A program made the translations under genes and the position numbers. This document shows, piece after piece, positions 50,513 to 59,209 of a DNA stretch of 64,000 nt (position 1 is its first letter; the number at the start of each line of letters is the position of its first letter). The stretch is taken from positions 62,001 to 126,000 of the forward strand of contig JAEDHK010000005.1 in the NCBI GenBank assembly GCA_016297005.1, given 5' to 3'. The notes beneath the pieces are model-generated. The model was not told the origin of the DNA. It did not search any database and saw only the letters and a program-made list of their open reading frames with translations. This DNA is from Clostridia bacterium. GTDB taxonomy: Bacteria; Bacillota; Clostridia; Christensenellales; DTU072.

Positions 50513-52866
50513 TGAACGAAAGAACGTTCAGATCTCTTGATTATTATAAAATATTAGAAAAATTATCACAATTTGCATCTGGGAAACGTGCAAAAGAGGA
50601 TATTTTGGCATTAAAACCTCTTTCCGGCGTTGATATTATCAATGCCGAACTGGACGCGGTTTCAGAAGCGGATCTTGTTCTTTATAAGTACGCCGTAACG
50701 CCGTGGCTTGCTTTGGACGATATTTCCGACGCGCTTGATAGCTCGAAAGTGTTCGGTATGCTGTCTATGGCCGATATCATGAAGGTGGGCCGCGTTTTGC
50801 GCGTATCTCGCATTCTTCAAACACAATTATTGAAGGTCCCGGACGATTCTGTTACGATTTTAAAAGATCTTGCGCGTAATATATACGTTAATAAGCGTTT
50901 AGAAGACGATATCGATCGTTCTTTTGCGTCTGAGACGGAAATGAGCGACGACGCATCTTCCGATCTGAGGAATCTTCGTCAAAAAATACGCAAGATGGGT
51001 GAAGCTATCAAAAACAAGCTGAACAGCTTCGTCACCTCTCCTTCGTATGCGAAATTCATGCAGGATAACATCGTAACCGTTCGCGAAGATCGTTACGTTA
51101 TTCCGTTGAAAGCCGAATATAAGGGCGCGATTCCGGGGCTTATTCACGATCAATCGGCTTCCGGGGCCACGTTATACGTAGAGCCGTTTGTGATCGTTGA
51201 TATGAATAATGATCTGAAACAACTTTTATTGGAAGAACAGGCGGAGATCAACCGTATTTTACGCGCTTTTACGGCAAAAATCGGTGCCGAAGCCGGTTTT
51301 ATCGAGTATACATTCGATATAGTTACCCGTTTGGACGTGCTTTTTGCCAAAGCGGCGTACGCATATTCCATAAAAGCCGTGCGCCCGACGTTTAACGATA
51401 AGGGACGCGTTCGTATTGAGCGTGGCAGACATCCGCTTATTGATAAAAACAAAGTGGTGCCGAATAGCGTTATGCTCGGGTATGATTATTCTATGCTCCT
51501 TATTACCGGTCCGAATACGGGCGGTAAGACGGTCTGTTTAAAACTGATCGGCTTACTCGAACTTATGGGAAAAACGGGCTTATTCGTGCCCGCGGACGAA
51601 GCCGAACTTGCCGACTTTGATCTGATTTTTTCCGATATCGGAGATGAACAAAGCATAGAACAGAACCTGAGTACTTTTTCCGCACATATGAAAAACGTTT
51701 CCGACGTTATTGATCGTTTAACTGAAAATACGCTCGTTCTTTTCGATGAGTTGGGCGCCGGTACCGATCCAACGGAGGGAGCATCTCTTGCGCTCAGCAT
51801 TGCTTCTTATATTCTTAGTTCGGGTGCAAAAGCCGTTATTACCACCCACTATAACGAATTTAAAGAATATGCCGTAACGACCGAAGGCGTAAAAAATGCT
51901 TCGATGGATTTTGATCCTATAACTTATTCTCCTACCTATAAACTGATCATAGGTACGCCCGGCGCCTCCAACGCTCTTCTGATCGCTGAACGGCTCGGAT
52001 TAAAAGAAGAAATCATCTCTTGCGCGCGCATGGGATTGAGCGCGACAAAACGCGATTTTGAGAAAGTACTGCTTGCATTAGAAGAATCCAGAAAAGAAGC
52101 CGACGTGAACCTGGAAGAAAGCCGACAAAAGCTGCTCGAAGCCGAGAAAATAAAAAATGAAGCCGAGCGAGAACGTGAAAAACTGTATCAACAGCGCGAA
52201 AAATTAAACGTCAACATCCGCAAAGAGACAAAACGACTCGTAGAAGAAGCGATGGAGGAAGCGAACGAAATTATCGACGAACTTCGCACGCTTCTGGACG
52301 ATCCGACGGAAGCGAACGTTTTCCGTGCTCAAAAATTAAGAAAATCGCTCAAAAAGTATATTGTTAACGAAGAAAACGAGTTGCAGAGCTTCGGAGAAGA
52401 GCAGGAGGGCGAAATCAAGATGGGCGATCGCGTTCTGATCAAATCTTTGCATTCGGAAGGGGAAGTACTTGAAATCAACCCCATCAAGAAAGAGGCGAAA
52501 GTAAAAATGGGGCGCATCGCTTCCTGTTTTGCGCTTTCAGGCTTGCAACGCTTGACGCCTAAACAGAAAAAGAAAGAAAAAATCCTGCCTAAAAGCTCCG
52601 GCGCAACGCTTTATAACGAGTCCGTTTCTCCCGTTCTCAATATTATCGGCATGACTTCTTTGGAAGCCGAGCGAGAAGTGAGCGATTTCGTTGATCGTTG
52701 CTTGCGCGTGAGATTACACGAGATCCGGATCATCCACGGATATGGGGAAGGAGTGCTGCGTAATACCGTTCAAAAATATCTTAAAACCAGACCGGAGGTG
52801 GAGAGTTTCCGTCTCGGGAATTTTAACGAGGGCGGAAAGGGGGTGACTTTTGCATATCTCAAATAG
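50512..52866 (+). CDS. mutS2: MutS2 DNA/ribosome-associated ATPase with Smr domain
   Basis: A 784-residue protein of the MutS2 family, which acts on recombination intermediates and, in Bacillus, on collided ribosomes. It lacks the mismatch-recognition domain of MutS. Walker A is GPNTGGKT at 333-340. Signature motifs S-T-F-S-A-H-M, D-E-L-G-A-G-T-D-P and T-H-Y-N-E-F follow, then a charged coiled coil at ~515-620. The C-terminal Smr domain (~705-784) keeps H-G-Y-G-E-G (742-747), but the upstream L-D-L-R motif reads L-N-I-I (709-712), so nuclease activity may be reduced or lost. AGGGGGG precedes the ATG, which overlaps the previous stop (TAATG). Confidence 0.95.
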   Translation: MNERTFRSLDYYKILEKLSQFASGKRAKEDILALKPLSGVDIINAELDAVSEADLVLYKYAVTPWLALDDISDALDSSKVFGMLSMADIMKVGRVLRVSRILQTQLLKVPDDSVTILKDLARNIYVNKRLEDDIDRSFASETEMSDDASSDLRNLRQKIRKMGEAIKNKLNSFVTSPSYAKFMQDNIVTVREDRYVIPLKAEYKGAIPGLIHDQSASGATLYVEPFVIVDMNNDLKQLLLEEQAEINRILRAFTAKIGAEAGFIEYTFDIVTRLDVLFAKAAYAYSIKAVRPTFNDKGRVRIERGRHPLIDKNKVVPNSVMLGYDYSMLLITGPNTGGKTVCLKLIGLLELMGKTGLFVPADEAELADFDLIFSDIGDEQSIEQNLSTFSAHMKNVSDVIDRLTENTLVLFDELGAGTDPTEGASLALSIASYILSSGAKAVITTHYNEFKEYAVTTEGVKNASMDFDPITYSPTYKLIIGTPGASNALLIAERLGLKEEIISCARMGLSATKRDFEKVLLALEESRKEADVNLEESRQKLLEAEKIKNEAEREREKLYQQREKLNVNIRKETKRLVEEAMEEANEIIDELRTLLDDPTEANVFRAQKLRKSLKKYIVNEENELQSFGEEQEGEIKMGDRVLIKSLHSEGEVLEINPIKKEAKVKMGRIASCFALSGLQRLTPKQKKKEKILPKSSGATLYNESVSPVLNIIGMTSLEAEREVSDFVDRCLRVRLHEIRIIHGYGEGVLRNTVQKYLKTRPEVESFRLGNFNEGGKGVTFAYLK

Positions 52867-53341
52867 TTACTCTTTGCAACGTAGGGTGGAAATTAAGAAA
52901 GGTTTGTTCGATAAATTGAATTACGTCAATCTTTTTCTTAAAATATTCGCTTTGCTGTCGCTTGTCGGTCTGTTTTGGAGTTTGTGGCTGTTATTTTTGA
53001 CCGCTGTATTGATTGCTGCTGACGTTATCGTCGGCGTTTATCGCTCGAAACTTCTTTTTACGTATACTTATAGATATAAAAACGGTTTTTTTTATGTTAT
53101 TAAAGAGGGCTTGGACGGCAAAGAGAGTGTTTTGGAAAAGATAGCCGTTAACGAGATAAAAGACTGTTATTTCGTCGATAAAGGCGTAGGTAAGTTATAC
53201 TTCTCCGAAGAAGAGGACTTTTTGGGAGATAGACCCATGGCGCTTGAATTTAATGATAAAAAAATTTCCGTACTGTCGGACGATTATTTGTATAGCGTCG
53301 TTCGCTATGGAATGAAGGAGAAAGATGATTTACTTGGATAA
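52850..53341 (+). CDS. small two-helix membrane protein of unknown function
   Basis: A 163-residue protein. The TTG start at 52850 lies inside the end of mutS2 (17-base overlap) and follows GGGGGTGA at good spacing; no better ATG exists. Residues ~27-64 form two hydrophobic segments with a very short turn. The remainder is a ~95-residue soluble beta-rich domain (F-T-Y-T-Y-R-Y-K-N-G-F-F) that could be PH-like. Short two-helix proteins of this layout occur near mutS2 in other Clostridia, but I cannot name a family with confidence. Its end overlaps the cysteine desulfurase gene by 17 bases, so all three are probably translationally coupled. Confidence 0.75.
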   Translation: MHISNSYSLQRRVEIKKGLFDKLNYVNLFLKIFALLSLVGLFWSLWLLFLTAVLIAADVIVGVYRSKLLFTYTYRYKNGFFYVIKEGLDGKESVLEKIAVNEIKDCYFVDKGVGKLYFSEEEDFLGDRPMALEFNDKKISVLSDDYLYSVVRYGMKEKDDLLG

Positions 53342-54449
53342 TGCCGGGACGACGCCCGTGCTGAAAGAATGCGTGGACATTGTTAAAGAGTGTCTTGAAA
53401 CTGATTTTTATAATCCGTCCGCTTTGTATTCTCCGTCCGTTGAACTGTCCAGAAAGATCAGGACGGCGCGGGAAGAAATCTTGACCGCACTGCGCGGAGA
53501 CGGAAATCTGGTTTTTACGTCAAGCGGGTCCGAAAGCGACAATACGGCGCTGTTTTGCACAAAAAAGCCGAACGGAAGCAGAATTATCGTTTCTGCAACC
53601 GAGCATCCGGCAGTATATAATTGCGCGATGGAACTTTTGCAAAGGGGATATGACGTTGTGTTTTGCGGCGTCGACGAATACGGCCGGGTCAAAGAGGACG
53701 AATTCCGATCGCTGATTAATGAAAATACGTCTTTGATTTCTATTATGCACGTCAATAACGAGACGGGATGCGTCAATGATATTAAAAAACTTTGCAAGAT
53801 TGCAAAAAGCATCAAGCCGGGCGTTTTGTTTCATTCCGACGGCGTGCAGGCGGTCGGAAAAATTAAAGTCAACCTATCGGATCTGGGCGTCGATCTGTAC
53901 TCGATCAGCGGACATAAAATACATGCGCCCAAGGGGATCGCCGGACTATATATCAGAGCAGGCGTCAATATTCGTCCGTACATTTTCGGCGGCGGACAAG
54001 AGGGCGGTCTTCGCTCGTCAACAGAAAACGTGAGCGGGATTCTTTCCTTTGCGTACGCGCTCAAACAAGCGACTATGAAGGTAAATGAAAACGCCGATAG
54101 ATTGTTTTTACTTCGAAAAAAAATAATAGACGGCGTTCCGTCCGAGTTCCGCGTGGTCGACTGCCCGACGCAGTCTCCGTATATTCTTTATATGGCAATG
54201 CCGCAGGTAAGAGGGGAAGTTATGCTTCATTCGCTTGAAAAATACGGGGTATATATCGGCACGGGAAGTGCCTGTTCCAGCAAAAAAACGCATAAAAGAT
54301 TACCGGCTTTGCTTGGATTTGATAAAGAGTATGAAAATGGAACAATTCGCGTTAGTTTGAACCGTTTTACGTCGGAAAACGACATTGATTATTTTATAAA
54401 ATGTCTTAATTTGGAATACAATACGTTAAAAAAATATGTCAGAGGTTAA
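53325..54449 (+). CDS. cysteine desulfurase, NifS/NifZ type
   Basis: A 374-residue PLP enzyme that removes sulfur from cysteine as an enzyme-bound persulfide. It begins M-I-Y-L-D-N-A-G-T-T-P. It has the PLP-contacting T-E-H-P-A-V and N-N-E-T-G motifs, the lysine in S-I-S-G-H-K-I-H-A-P-K-G (~205), and the catalytic cysteine in G-T-G-S-A-C-S-S-K (~325). thiI follows after 6 bases. In Bacillus subtilis the equivalent NifZ supplies sulfur to a rhodanese-less ThiI for 4-thiouridine, so the same role is likely here. A general IscS role in iron-sulfur assembly cannot be excluded, though no scaffold gene is adjacent. The start overlaps the preceding gene by 17 bases. Confidence 0.93.
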   Translation: MIYLDNAGTTPVLKECVDIVKECLETDFYNPSALYSPSVELSRKIRTAREEILTALRGDGNLVFTSSGSESDNTALFCTKKPNGSRIIVSATEHPAVYNCAMELLQRGYDVVFCGVDEYGRVKEDEFRSLINENTSLISIMHVNNETGCVNDIKKLCKIAKSIKPGVLFHSDGVQAVGKIKVNLSDLGVDLYSISGHKIHAPKGIAGLYIRAGVNIRPYIFGGGQEGGLRSSTENVSGILSFAYALKQATMKVNENADRLFLLRKKIIDGVPSEFRVVDCPTQSPYILYMAMPQVRGEVMLHSLEKYGVYIGTGSACSSKKTHKRLPALLGFDKEYENGTIRVSLNRFTSENDIDYFIKCLNLEYNTLKKYVRG

Positions 54450-54455
54450 TCAATA

Positions 54456-55613
54456 ATGGAAAAGATTATTTTACTCCGCGTTGGAGAATTATTTTTGAAA
54501 GGTAATAACAGACACTATTTTGTTTCTTGTTTAAAAAATAATATTTTGGCCGCGCTTGACGGTTTTTCTTGTCGATTCAACGGAACGCAAAACAGAATGT
54601 ACGTCGAAGAATATGATGAAGAAGATGAAAGCGCGATTATTAAGCGTTTGTTGTGCGTTTTTGGAATTAGCAGTATCAGTCCGGCATTTAAAGTGCTTTC
54701 GGACGAAAAGACCCTCCGCGAGACGTGCGACGAGATATCTCCCAAAGAAGGTAAATTCAGAGTAACCGTAAATCGAGCCGATAAAAGAATTAATAAGACG
54801 TCTATGGAAATCGCTCGAGAGATAGGCGGATATATGTTATTTAAAGAAAAATCTCGTAAAGTCGATCTTTTCAGCTTTGATTTTGAAGTGAACGTAGATA
54901 TTCGTGAAAACGGATATTCTTATATATCTTATGAGAAAATTGCCGCCCAAGGGGGGCTTCCCGTCGGATGCGGTGGTAACGCTATGTTACTTTTATCAGG
55001 TGGCATTGATAGTCCTGTCGCCGCTTATCGTATGGCAAAACGCGGCGTAAAAATATTCGCCGTGCATTTCCATAGCTTTCCTTATACGAGCGAACTTGCT
55101 AAGGAAAAAGTCATTAATCTTGCCAGGATCCTTGTTCCTTATTGCGGCGAAATCGAGTTGAACGTCGTGCCTTTTACCGATATTCAGTATGCAATTAAAG
55201 AAAAATGCCCGATTGAATACATGATTACGATTATGCGCCGCTTTATGATGCGTATCGCTCAGCGACTTTCCGAACAAAACAATTGCGGTTGTATCGTTAC
55301 GGGGGAAAGCCTCGGACAGGTTGCCAGTCAGACGATGGAGAGCATTAACGTGACCAATAGCGTGGTTACTTTGCCCGTTTTTCGTCCCTTGATCGGTATG
55401 GATAAAACTGAGATTATAGAAACAGCTCAAAGTATCGGTACTTTTGAAACGAGTATTTTGCCTTATGAAGATTGCTGTACCGTCTTTTTGCCGAAAAATC
55501 CAGTCATCAAACCCAAGATTGAATACGCTGTCGCCTATGAAGAAAGGATTGAAAATCGAGAAGAATTGATCAGCGAAGCCATCGCTCATGCAGAAGTTTT
55601 ACATATCAGGTAA
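54456..55613 (+). CDS. thiI: tRNA 4-thiouridine synthetase ThiI
   Basis: A 385-residue protein that adenylates U8 of tRNA and replaces oxygen with sulfur. The N-terminal ferredoxin-like and THUMP regions cover ~1-165. The PP-loop L-L-L-S-G-G-I-D-S-P-V-A-A-Y lies at ~175-188. T-G-E-S-L-G-Q-V-A-S-Q-T is the other ATP-pyrophosphatase motif. There is no C-terminal rhodanese domain, unlike the ~480-residue E. coli enzyme, so sulfur must come directly from the adjacent desulfurase. The final 8 bases overlap the end of the convergent penicillin-binding protein gene. Confidence 0.95.
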   Translation: MEKIILLRVGELFLKGNNRHYFVSCLKNNILAALDGFSCRFNGTQNRMYVEEYDEEDESAIIKRLLCVFGISSISPAFKVLSDEKTLRETCDEISPKEGKFRVTVNRADKRINKTSMEIAREIGGYMLFKEKSRKVDLFSFDFEVNVDIRENGYSYISYEKIAAQGGLPVGCGGNAMLLLSGGIDSPVAAYRMAKRGVKIFAVHFHSFPYTSELAKEKVINLARILVPYCGEIELNVVPFTDIQYAIKEKCPIEYMITIMRRFMMRIAQRLSEQNNCGCIVTGESLGQVASQTMESINVTNSVVTLPVFRPLIGMDKTEIIETAQSIGTFETSILPYEDCCTVFLPKNPVIKPKIEYAVAYEERIENREELISEAIAHAEVLHIR

Positions 55614-57822
55614 AAACTATTTTATTCGGAGTATAACCCAAGAACTCGTTATCGCAATAAACGGCTAAATAATAGCTGTATATTGCATTTTTTCGTAGGT
55701 CGTTCGGGGTACTTTCCGGAATGTTCTCGTATTCTTTCACTTCGCGCGTTCCTAAGTTTCTTTCGATCAGTTTGTAGCGGAAAGGCGAGGAGGACGATAC
55801 GAAAAATTTTTTTTCTTCCCGATTGATCTCGACGTTAAATCTAATGCTCGATATATCAAAATAGGGAGAAGCTTTTGTCGGTGCGTTTCGAACGGAAAAA
55901 TACCCTTTTTCCTTGTATTTTGTCGGAGTAAACCGTGATGAAAGATAGGTTTTTCCGTCTTTTTCCGATCCGAATGCGTCGATTTCATATTCGCAAACGG
56001 TTATCGGTTCAACAAAATTCGGCTGCTTCGGCGCACCGAGTTTTCTACGGATATCGGCGGCAAGCAGAGTCGGATACCCGCCTCCGGTTGTTTCCGTATA
56101 AGAATCGACGGAACCATACCATACGCACATTGTGTTTTCCGTCGTATAGTTCACGTTCCAGGCGTCGCTGTTTCCGGTGCCGTTCGCAGTTTCGGCCGTG
56201 CCTGTTTTTGAGGCGAGATCATATGAAAAACCAGATAACTTGCGCGAAGTGCCGTCGTCGATGGATTTTTTTAACATATCAGTAACGATAAAAGCGGTAT
56301 CCGAAGAAAAAACCGGTTCAATGGTCGGCTTGTGGGCGTACAAAAGTAAACCGTCGGAAGTTTCGATAGCTTGGATAAAAGTAACGTTTTTGTGGTTGCC
56401 GGAAGAGGCTAGCGTCATATAAGATTCGGCAAGTTCGGGAAGGGTAACTCCGTACGTCATTCCGCCAAGAGCGATGGCGAGATGATTGTAATCGCTTTTA
56501 TCGAAAGTGATACCTGATTTTTCTGCAAAAGCGATCGAATTATCTATTCCGGATGTTTGTAAAATGCGTACGGCCACGGTATTGACCGATTTGGCAAGAG
56601 CTTTATCGGCGGTAATCGAGCCGTAATATATATCGCCGTAATTGCTTGGTGAATAGCCGTTGAAAGAGGATTTTTGATCGTTAAAGTACGTTTTTTCCGT
56701 AATTTGTCCCATCTCGATCGCCGGCGCATAAACAAGGGGAGGTTTAATCGTGGACGCGGGCGAGCGACGGAAAGAAAAAACGTTATTGTCAAGAGTTGAA
56801 TAATAAGCGTTAACGCCGCCCGTCGAATTATCGGCAAGTATAACGGAATAGTCGGCTGTTTTATCGTCATTTTTACAAACGAATTCTTTACTTTTAAATG
56901 AAGAGACAACGGCTGATTGTTTGTTCGGATCGTAATAAGTCCGGATTACGTAATCGGATCGGATAACTTCTTCTTCCGAGACGCCCAAAATGTCGGCCGC
57001 TTCGTGTATTGCGTTGATAAAATAAGGTCGAGCGGGGTCGTTTTCGAGTTGCGGCGCCGAATAAGCATAGCTTAATCCGTCTTCATATTCTTGTTCGGAT
57101 ATAAAATTTTGTTCTCGCATTAATTTCAATACGATATTTTTTCGTTCGGAAACGCTGGGCGCGTTTCTTGTCGGCGAATATTTGGCGGGGTTCTTGACGA
57201 TCCCGGCCAAGACTGCTGCTTCCGCAGGGGATATTTCGCTCGGTTTCTTGCCGAAATAATTGTAACATGCGCTGTCGATCCCATAAATACCGTTTCCGTA
57301 GTAAATAGCGTTCAGGTACATCTCCAAAATTTCTTCTTTATCGTAACGCTTTTCTAGGTCGTGGGCGAGCGCCATTTCCCGGACCTTTCTTTTTAAAGTT
57401 TTTTCGGAAGACAAAAGGGTGTTTTTTATTAACTGTTGCGTAATGGTTGAACCGCCTTCTTTTATCTTGCCGGCTTTCACGTTATGAAACAGAGCGCCGA
57501 CTGTTCTGTAATAGTCCACTCCTTTATGCGTAAAGTAACGCTTGTCTTCGATTGCAACGAAAGCGTTAACGATATTAGATGAGATATCTTCGTAGGGTAT
57601 ATATCTATATACGTATTTTGAATCGAGGGGATTTCCGTATACGTCTGTCATGCGAACGGACGCCTTAGATGGAATAATTGCATTTTCATCAAGTTTGCTT
57701 GATAAACTATTATAAAATACAAATAAAAATGTAATAGCTATAACAAAAACAGTAGCAATTAATAATAATATCCACATTTTTCGGCCGGTTTTTCCATTTT
57801 TTTTATATTTACGCATAAACAT
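55606..57822 (-). CDS. class A penicillin-binding protein (PBP1A type)
   Basis: A ~738-residue bifunctional peptidoglycan synthase. A basic cytoplasmic tail is followed by one membrane helix (~16-38 from the ATG used here). The GT51 glycosyltransferase has E-D-K-R-Y-F-T-H-K-G-V and G-G-S-T-I-T-Q-Q-L-I-K-N. The transpeptidase has S-T-I-K (S-x-x-K), S-V-N (S-x-N) and S-K-T-G-T-A. It polymerises and cross-links lipid II outside the membrane. The C-terminal ~130 residues after the transpeptidase form a probable Ig-like tail. The start is unclear: ATG 57822 is used, but TTG 57867 or GTG 57855 would add 11-15 residues, and none has a good Shine-Dalgarno. It is convergent with thiI (8-base overlap) and divergent from miaB. 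Confidence 0.9.
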   Translation of the reverse strand: MFMRKYKKNGKTGRKMWILLLIATVFVIAITFLFVFYNSLSSKLDENAIIPSKASVRMTDVYGNPLDSKYVYRYIPYEDISSNIVNAFVAIEDKRYFTHKGVDYYRTVGALFHNVKAGKIKEGGSTITQQLIKNTLLSSEKTLKRKVREMALAHDLEKRYDKEEILEMYLNAIYYGNGIYGIDSACYNYFGKKPSEISPAEAAVLAGIVKNPAKYSPTRNAPSVSERKNIVLKLMREQNFISEQEYEDGLSYAYSAPQLENDPARPYFINAIHEAADILGVSEEEVIRSDYVIRTYYDPNKQSAVVSSFKSKEFVCKNDDKTADYSVILADNSTGGVNAYYSTLDNNVFSFRRSPASTIKPPLVYAPAIEMGQITEKTYFNDQKSSFNGYSPSNYGDIYYGSITADKALAKSVNTVAVRILQTSGIDNSIAFAEKSGITFDKSDYNHLAIALGGMTYGVTLPELAESYMTLASSGNHKNVTFIQAIETSDGLLLYAHKPTIEPVFSSDTAFIVTDMLKKSIDDGTSRKLSGFSYDLASKTGTAETANGTGNSDAWNVNYTTENTMCVWYGSVDSYTETTGGGYPTLLAADIRRKLGAPKQPNFVEPITVCEYEIDAFGSEKDGKTYLSSRFTPTKYKEKGYFSVRNAPTKASPYFDISSIRFNVEINREEKKFFVSSSSPFRYKLIERNLGTREVKEYENIPESTPNDLRKNAIYSYYLAVYCDNEFLGYTPNKIVFT

Positions 57823-57861
57823 AGTATTCGTAGAAGGTTGTCTTTTATTCCGCACATTTGC

Positions 57862-57890
57862 TTGCAAGCGAAGGATAATTTATATATAAT
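57862..57890 (+). promoter_or_regulatory. miaB promoter implying a leaderless mRNA
   Basis: TTGCAA (57862-57867), 17 bases, then a perfect TATAAT (57885-57890). Transcription should start 6-8 bases later, that is at or next to the miaB ATG (57898). No Shine-Dalgarno lies within 20 bases of that ATG. The -35 lies in the 10-base palindrome GCTTGCAAGC (57860-57869), a possible operator. Confidence 0.6.
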
Positions 57891-57897
57891 ATCTAAT

Positions 57898-59208
57898 ATG
57901 AAAAAATATTTTATATATACGTACGGATGTCAGATGAACGTCCATGAATCGGAAAAAATCGCAGGCATATTCGTAGAGCTCGGATATACGAGTACGAATA
58001 ACGTTGAAGAGGCGGATCTTATTCTTTTTAATACCTGTTGTATACGTGATACTGCCGAAAAACACATTCTCGGCAATATCGGGGACGTAAAACGCCTGAA
58101 AAAAATCAATCCCGATTTAATTGTCGCCGTGGTCGGTTGTATGACGCAACAGAAGGGTATGGCGGAAAACCTGAAAAAGAAATTCCCCTTTATTTCCATC
58201 GTTCTCGGTACCGATAATTTATCGGAGCTTTTTTCCGCAATACAAAGTATTGAAGAAAAGAACAGACGTTTTATTGCCGACGTGCATAACGATCCGAGCG
58301 TAGACGTTGGATGTACCTTGCCGGTATATCGTACGAGCGGTACGAACGCCTGGGTCAATATCATGTACGGTTGCAATAATTTTTGCACCTATTGTATCGT
58401 TCCGTTTGTTCGCGGACGAGAAAGAAGCAGAGCGCCCAAGGACGTTCTTGCTGAAGTCAAATCCCTCATTGCGCAAGGGTATCCTGAGATTACGTTGCTT
58501 GGTCAGAACGTCGATTCTTATCGTTATGAAAATTATGATTTTTCCGCGCTTTTGCAGGAGATAGCTCAGATCAATGGGAAATTCAGATTGCGTTTTATGA
58601 CTTCGCATCCCAAGGATTTTGACAGCAAAGTCATTGACGTGATCGCTTCCTGTTCCAATATCTGCAATAATATTCATTTGCCCGTACAATCGGGGAGTAA
58701 TCGCGTTCTGAAACTGATGAATCGTCATTATACGCGCGAACGATACCTGGATATAATCGATGAAATACGATCCAAGTTGCCCGACGTCGGGATCACTTCC
58801 GACATCATGACCGGATTTCCGACCGAAACGGACGAAGATTTTGCCGATACGATCAGTCTGATGGAGCGCGTACGGTTCAGTAACGCCTTTACGTTTGTGT
58901 ATTCGCCGCGAAAAGGGACTGTCGCCGCCGAGATGGAACAACTTCCCGCAAAGGTAAAGCAAGAACGCATTACGGAACTTGTACGTATTCAGAACCGTAT
59001 CAGTTCGGAACTGAGCAACGATTATTTGGGCAGGACGGAAGAGATACTTACCGAAGACGTCAGCCCCAAGCATGACGGCTGCGTTTGCGGCAGAACGGAA
59101 AGCGGTCGGCTGGTTACCTACCCGGGCACGTCCGATCTCGTCGGAAAATTCGTTAACGTAAAAATTGAAAGCGCGCGAAGTTCTGCGCTTTTTGGGAGAA
59201 TAGTATAA
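57898..59208 (+). CDS. miaB: tRNA methylthiotransferase MiaB
   Basis: A 436-residue radical SAM enzyme that adds a methylthio group to i6A37, forming ms2i6A. The N-terminal cluster-binding cysteines are Cys11 (YGCQMN), Cys47 and Cys81. The radical SAM motif C-N-N-F-C-T-Y-C uses Cys159, 163 and 166. A C-terminal TRAM domain covers ~370-436. The ATG at 57898 is chosen because it precedes M-K-K-Y-F-I-Y-T-Y-G-C-Q; the next Met would lose Cys11. It has no Shine-Dalgarno and directly follows a promoter. mutS begins 1 base after the stop, and miaA, which makes the i6A substrate, is two genes downstream. Confidence 0.96.
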   Translation: MKKYFIYTYGCQMNVHESEKIAGIFVELGYTSTNNVEEADLILFNTCCIRDTAEKHILGNIGDVKRLKKINPDLIVAVVGCMTQQKGMAENLKKKFPFISIVLGTDNLSELFSAIQSIEEKNRRFIADVHNDPSVDVGCTLPVYRTSGTNAWVNIMYGCNNFCTYCIVPFVRGRERSRAPKDVLAEVKSLIAQGYPEITLLGQNVDSYRYENYDFSALLQEIAQINGKFRLRFMTSHPKDFDSKVIDVIASCSNICNNIHLPVQSGSNRVLKLMNRHYTRERYLDIIDEIRSKLPDVGITSDIMTGFPTETDEDFADTISLMERVRFSNAFTFVYSPRKGTVAAEMEQLPAKVKQERITELVRIQNRISSELSNDYLGRTEEILTEDVSPKHDGCVCGRTESGRLVTYPGTSDLVGKFVNVKIESARSSALFGRIV

Positions 59209-59209
59209 A

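Noticed and set aside
57838..57897. An upstream TTG start for miaB
   Set aside because: It would add 20 residues unlike any MiaB and would begin upstream of the -35 and -10 elements; the family start M-K-K-Y-F at 57898 is conserved.
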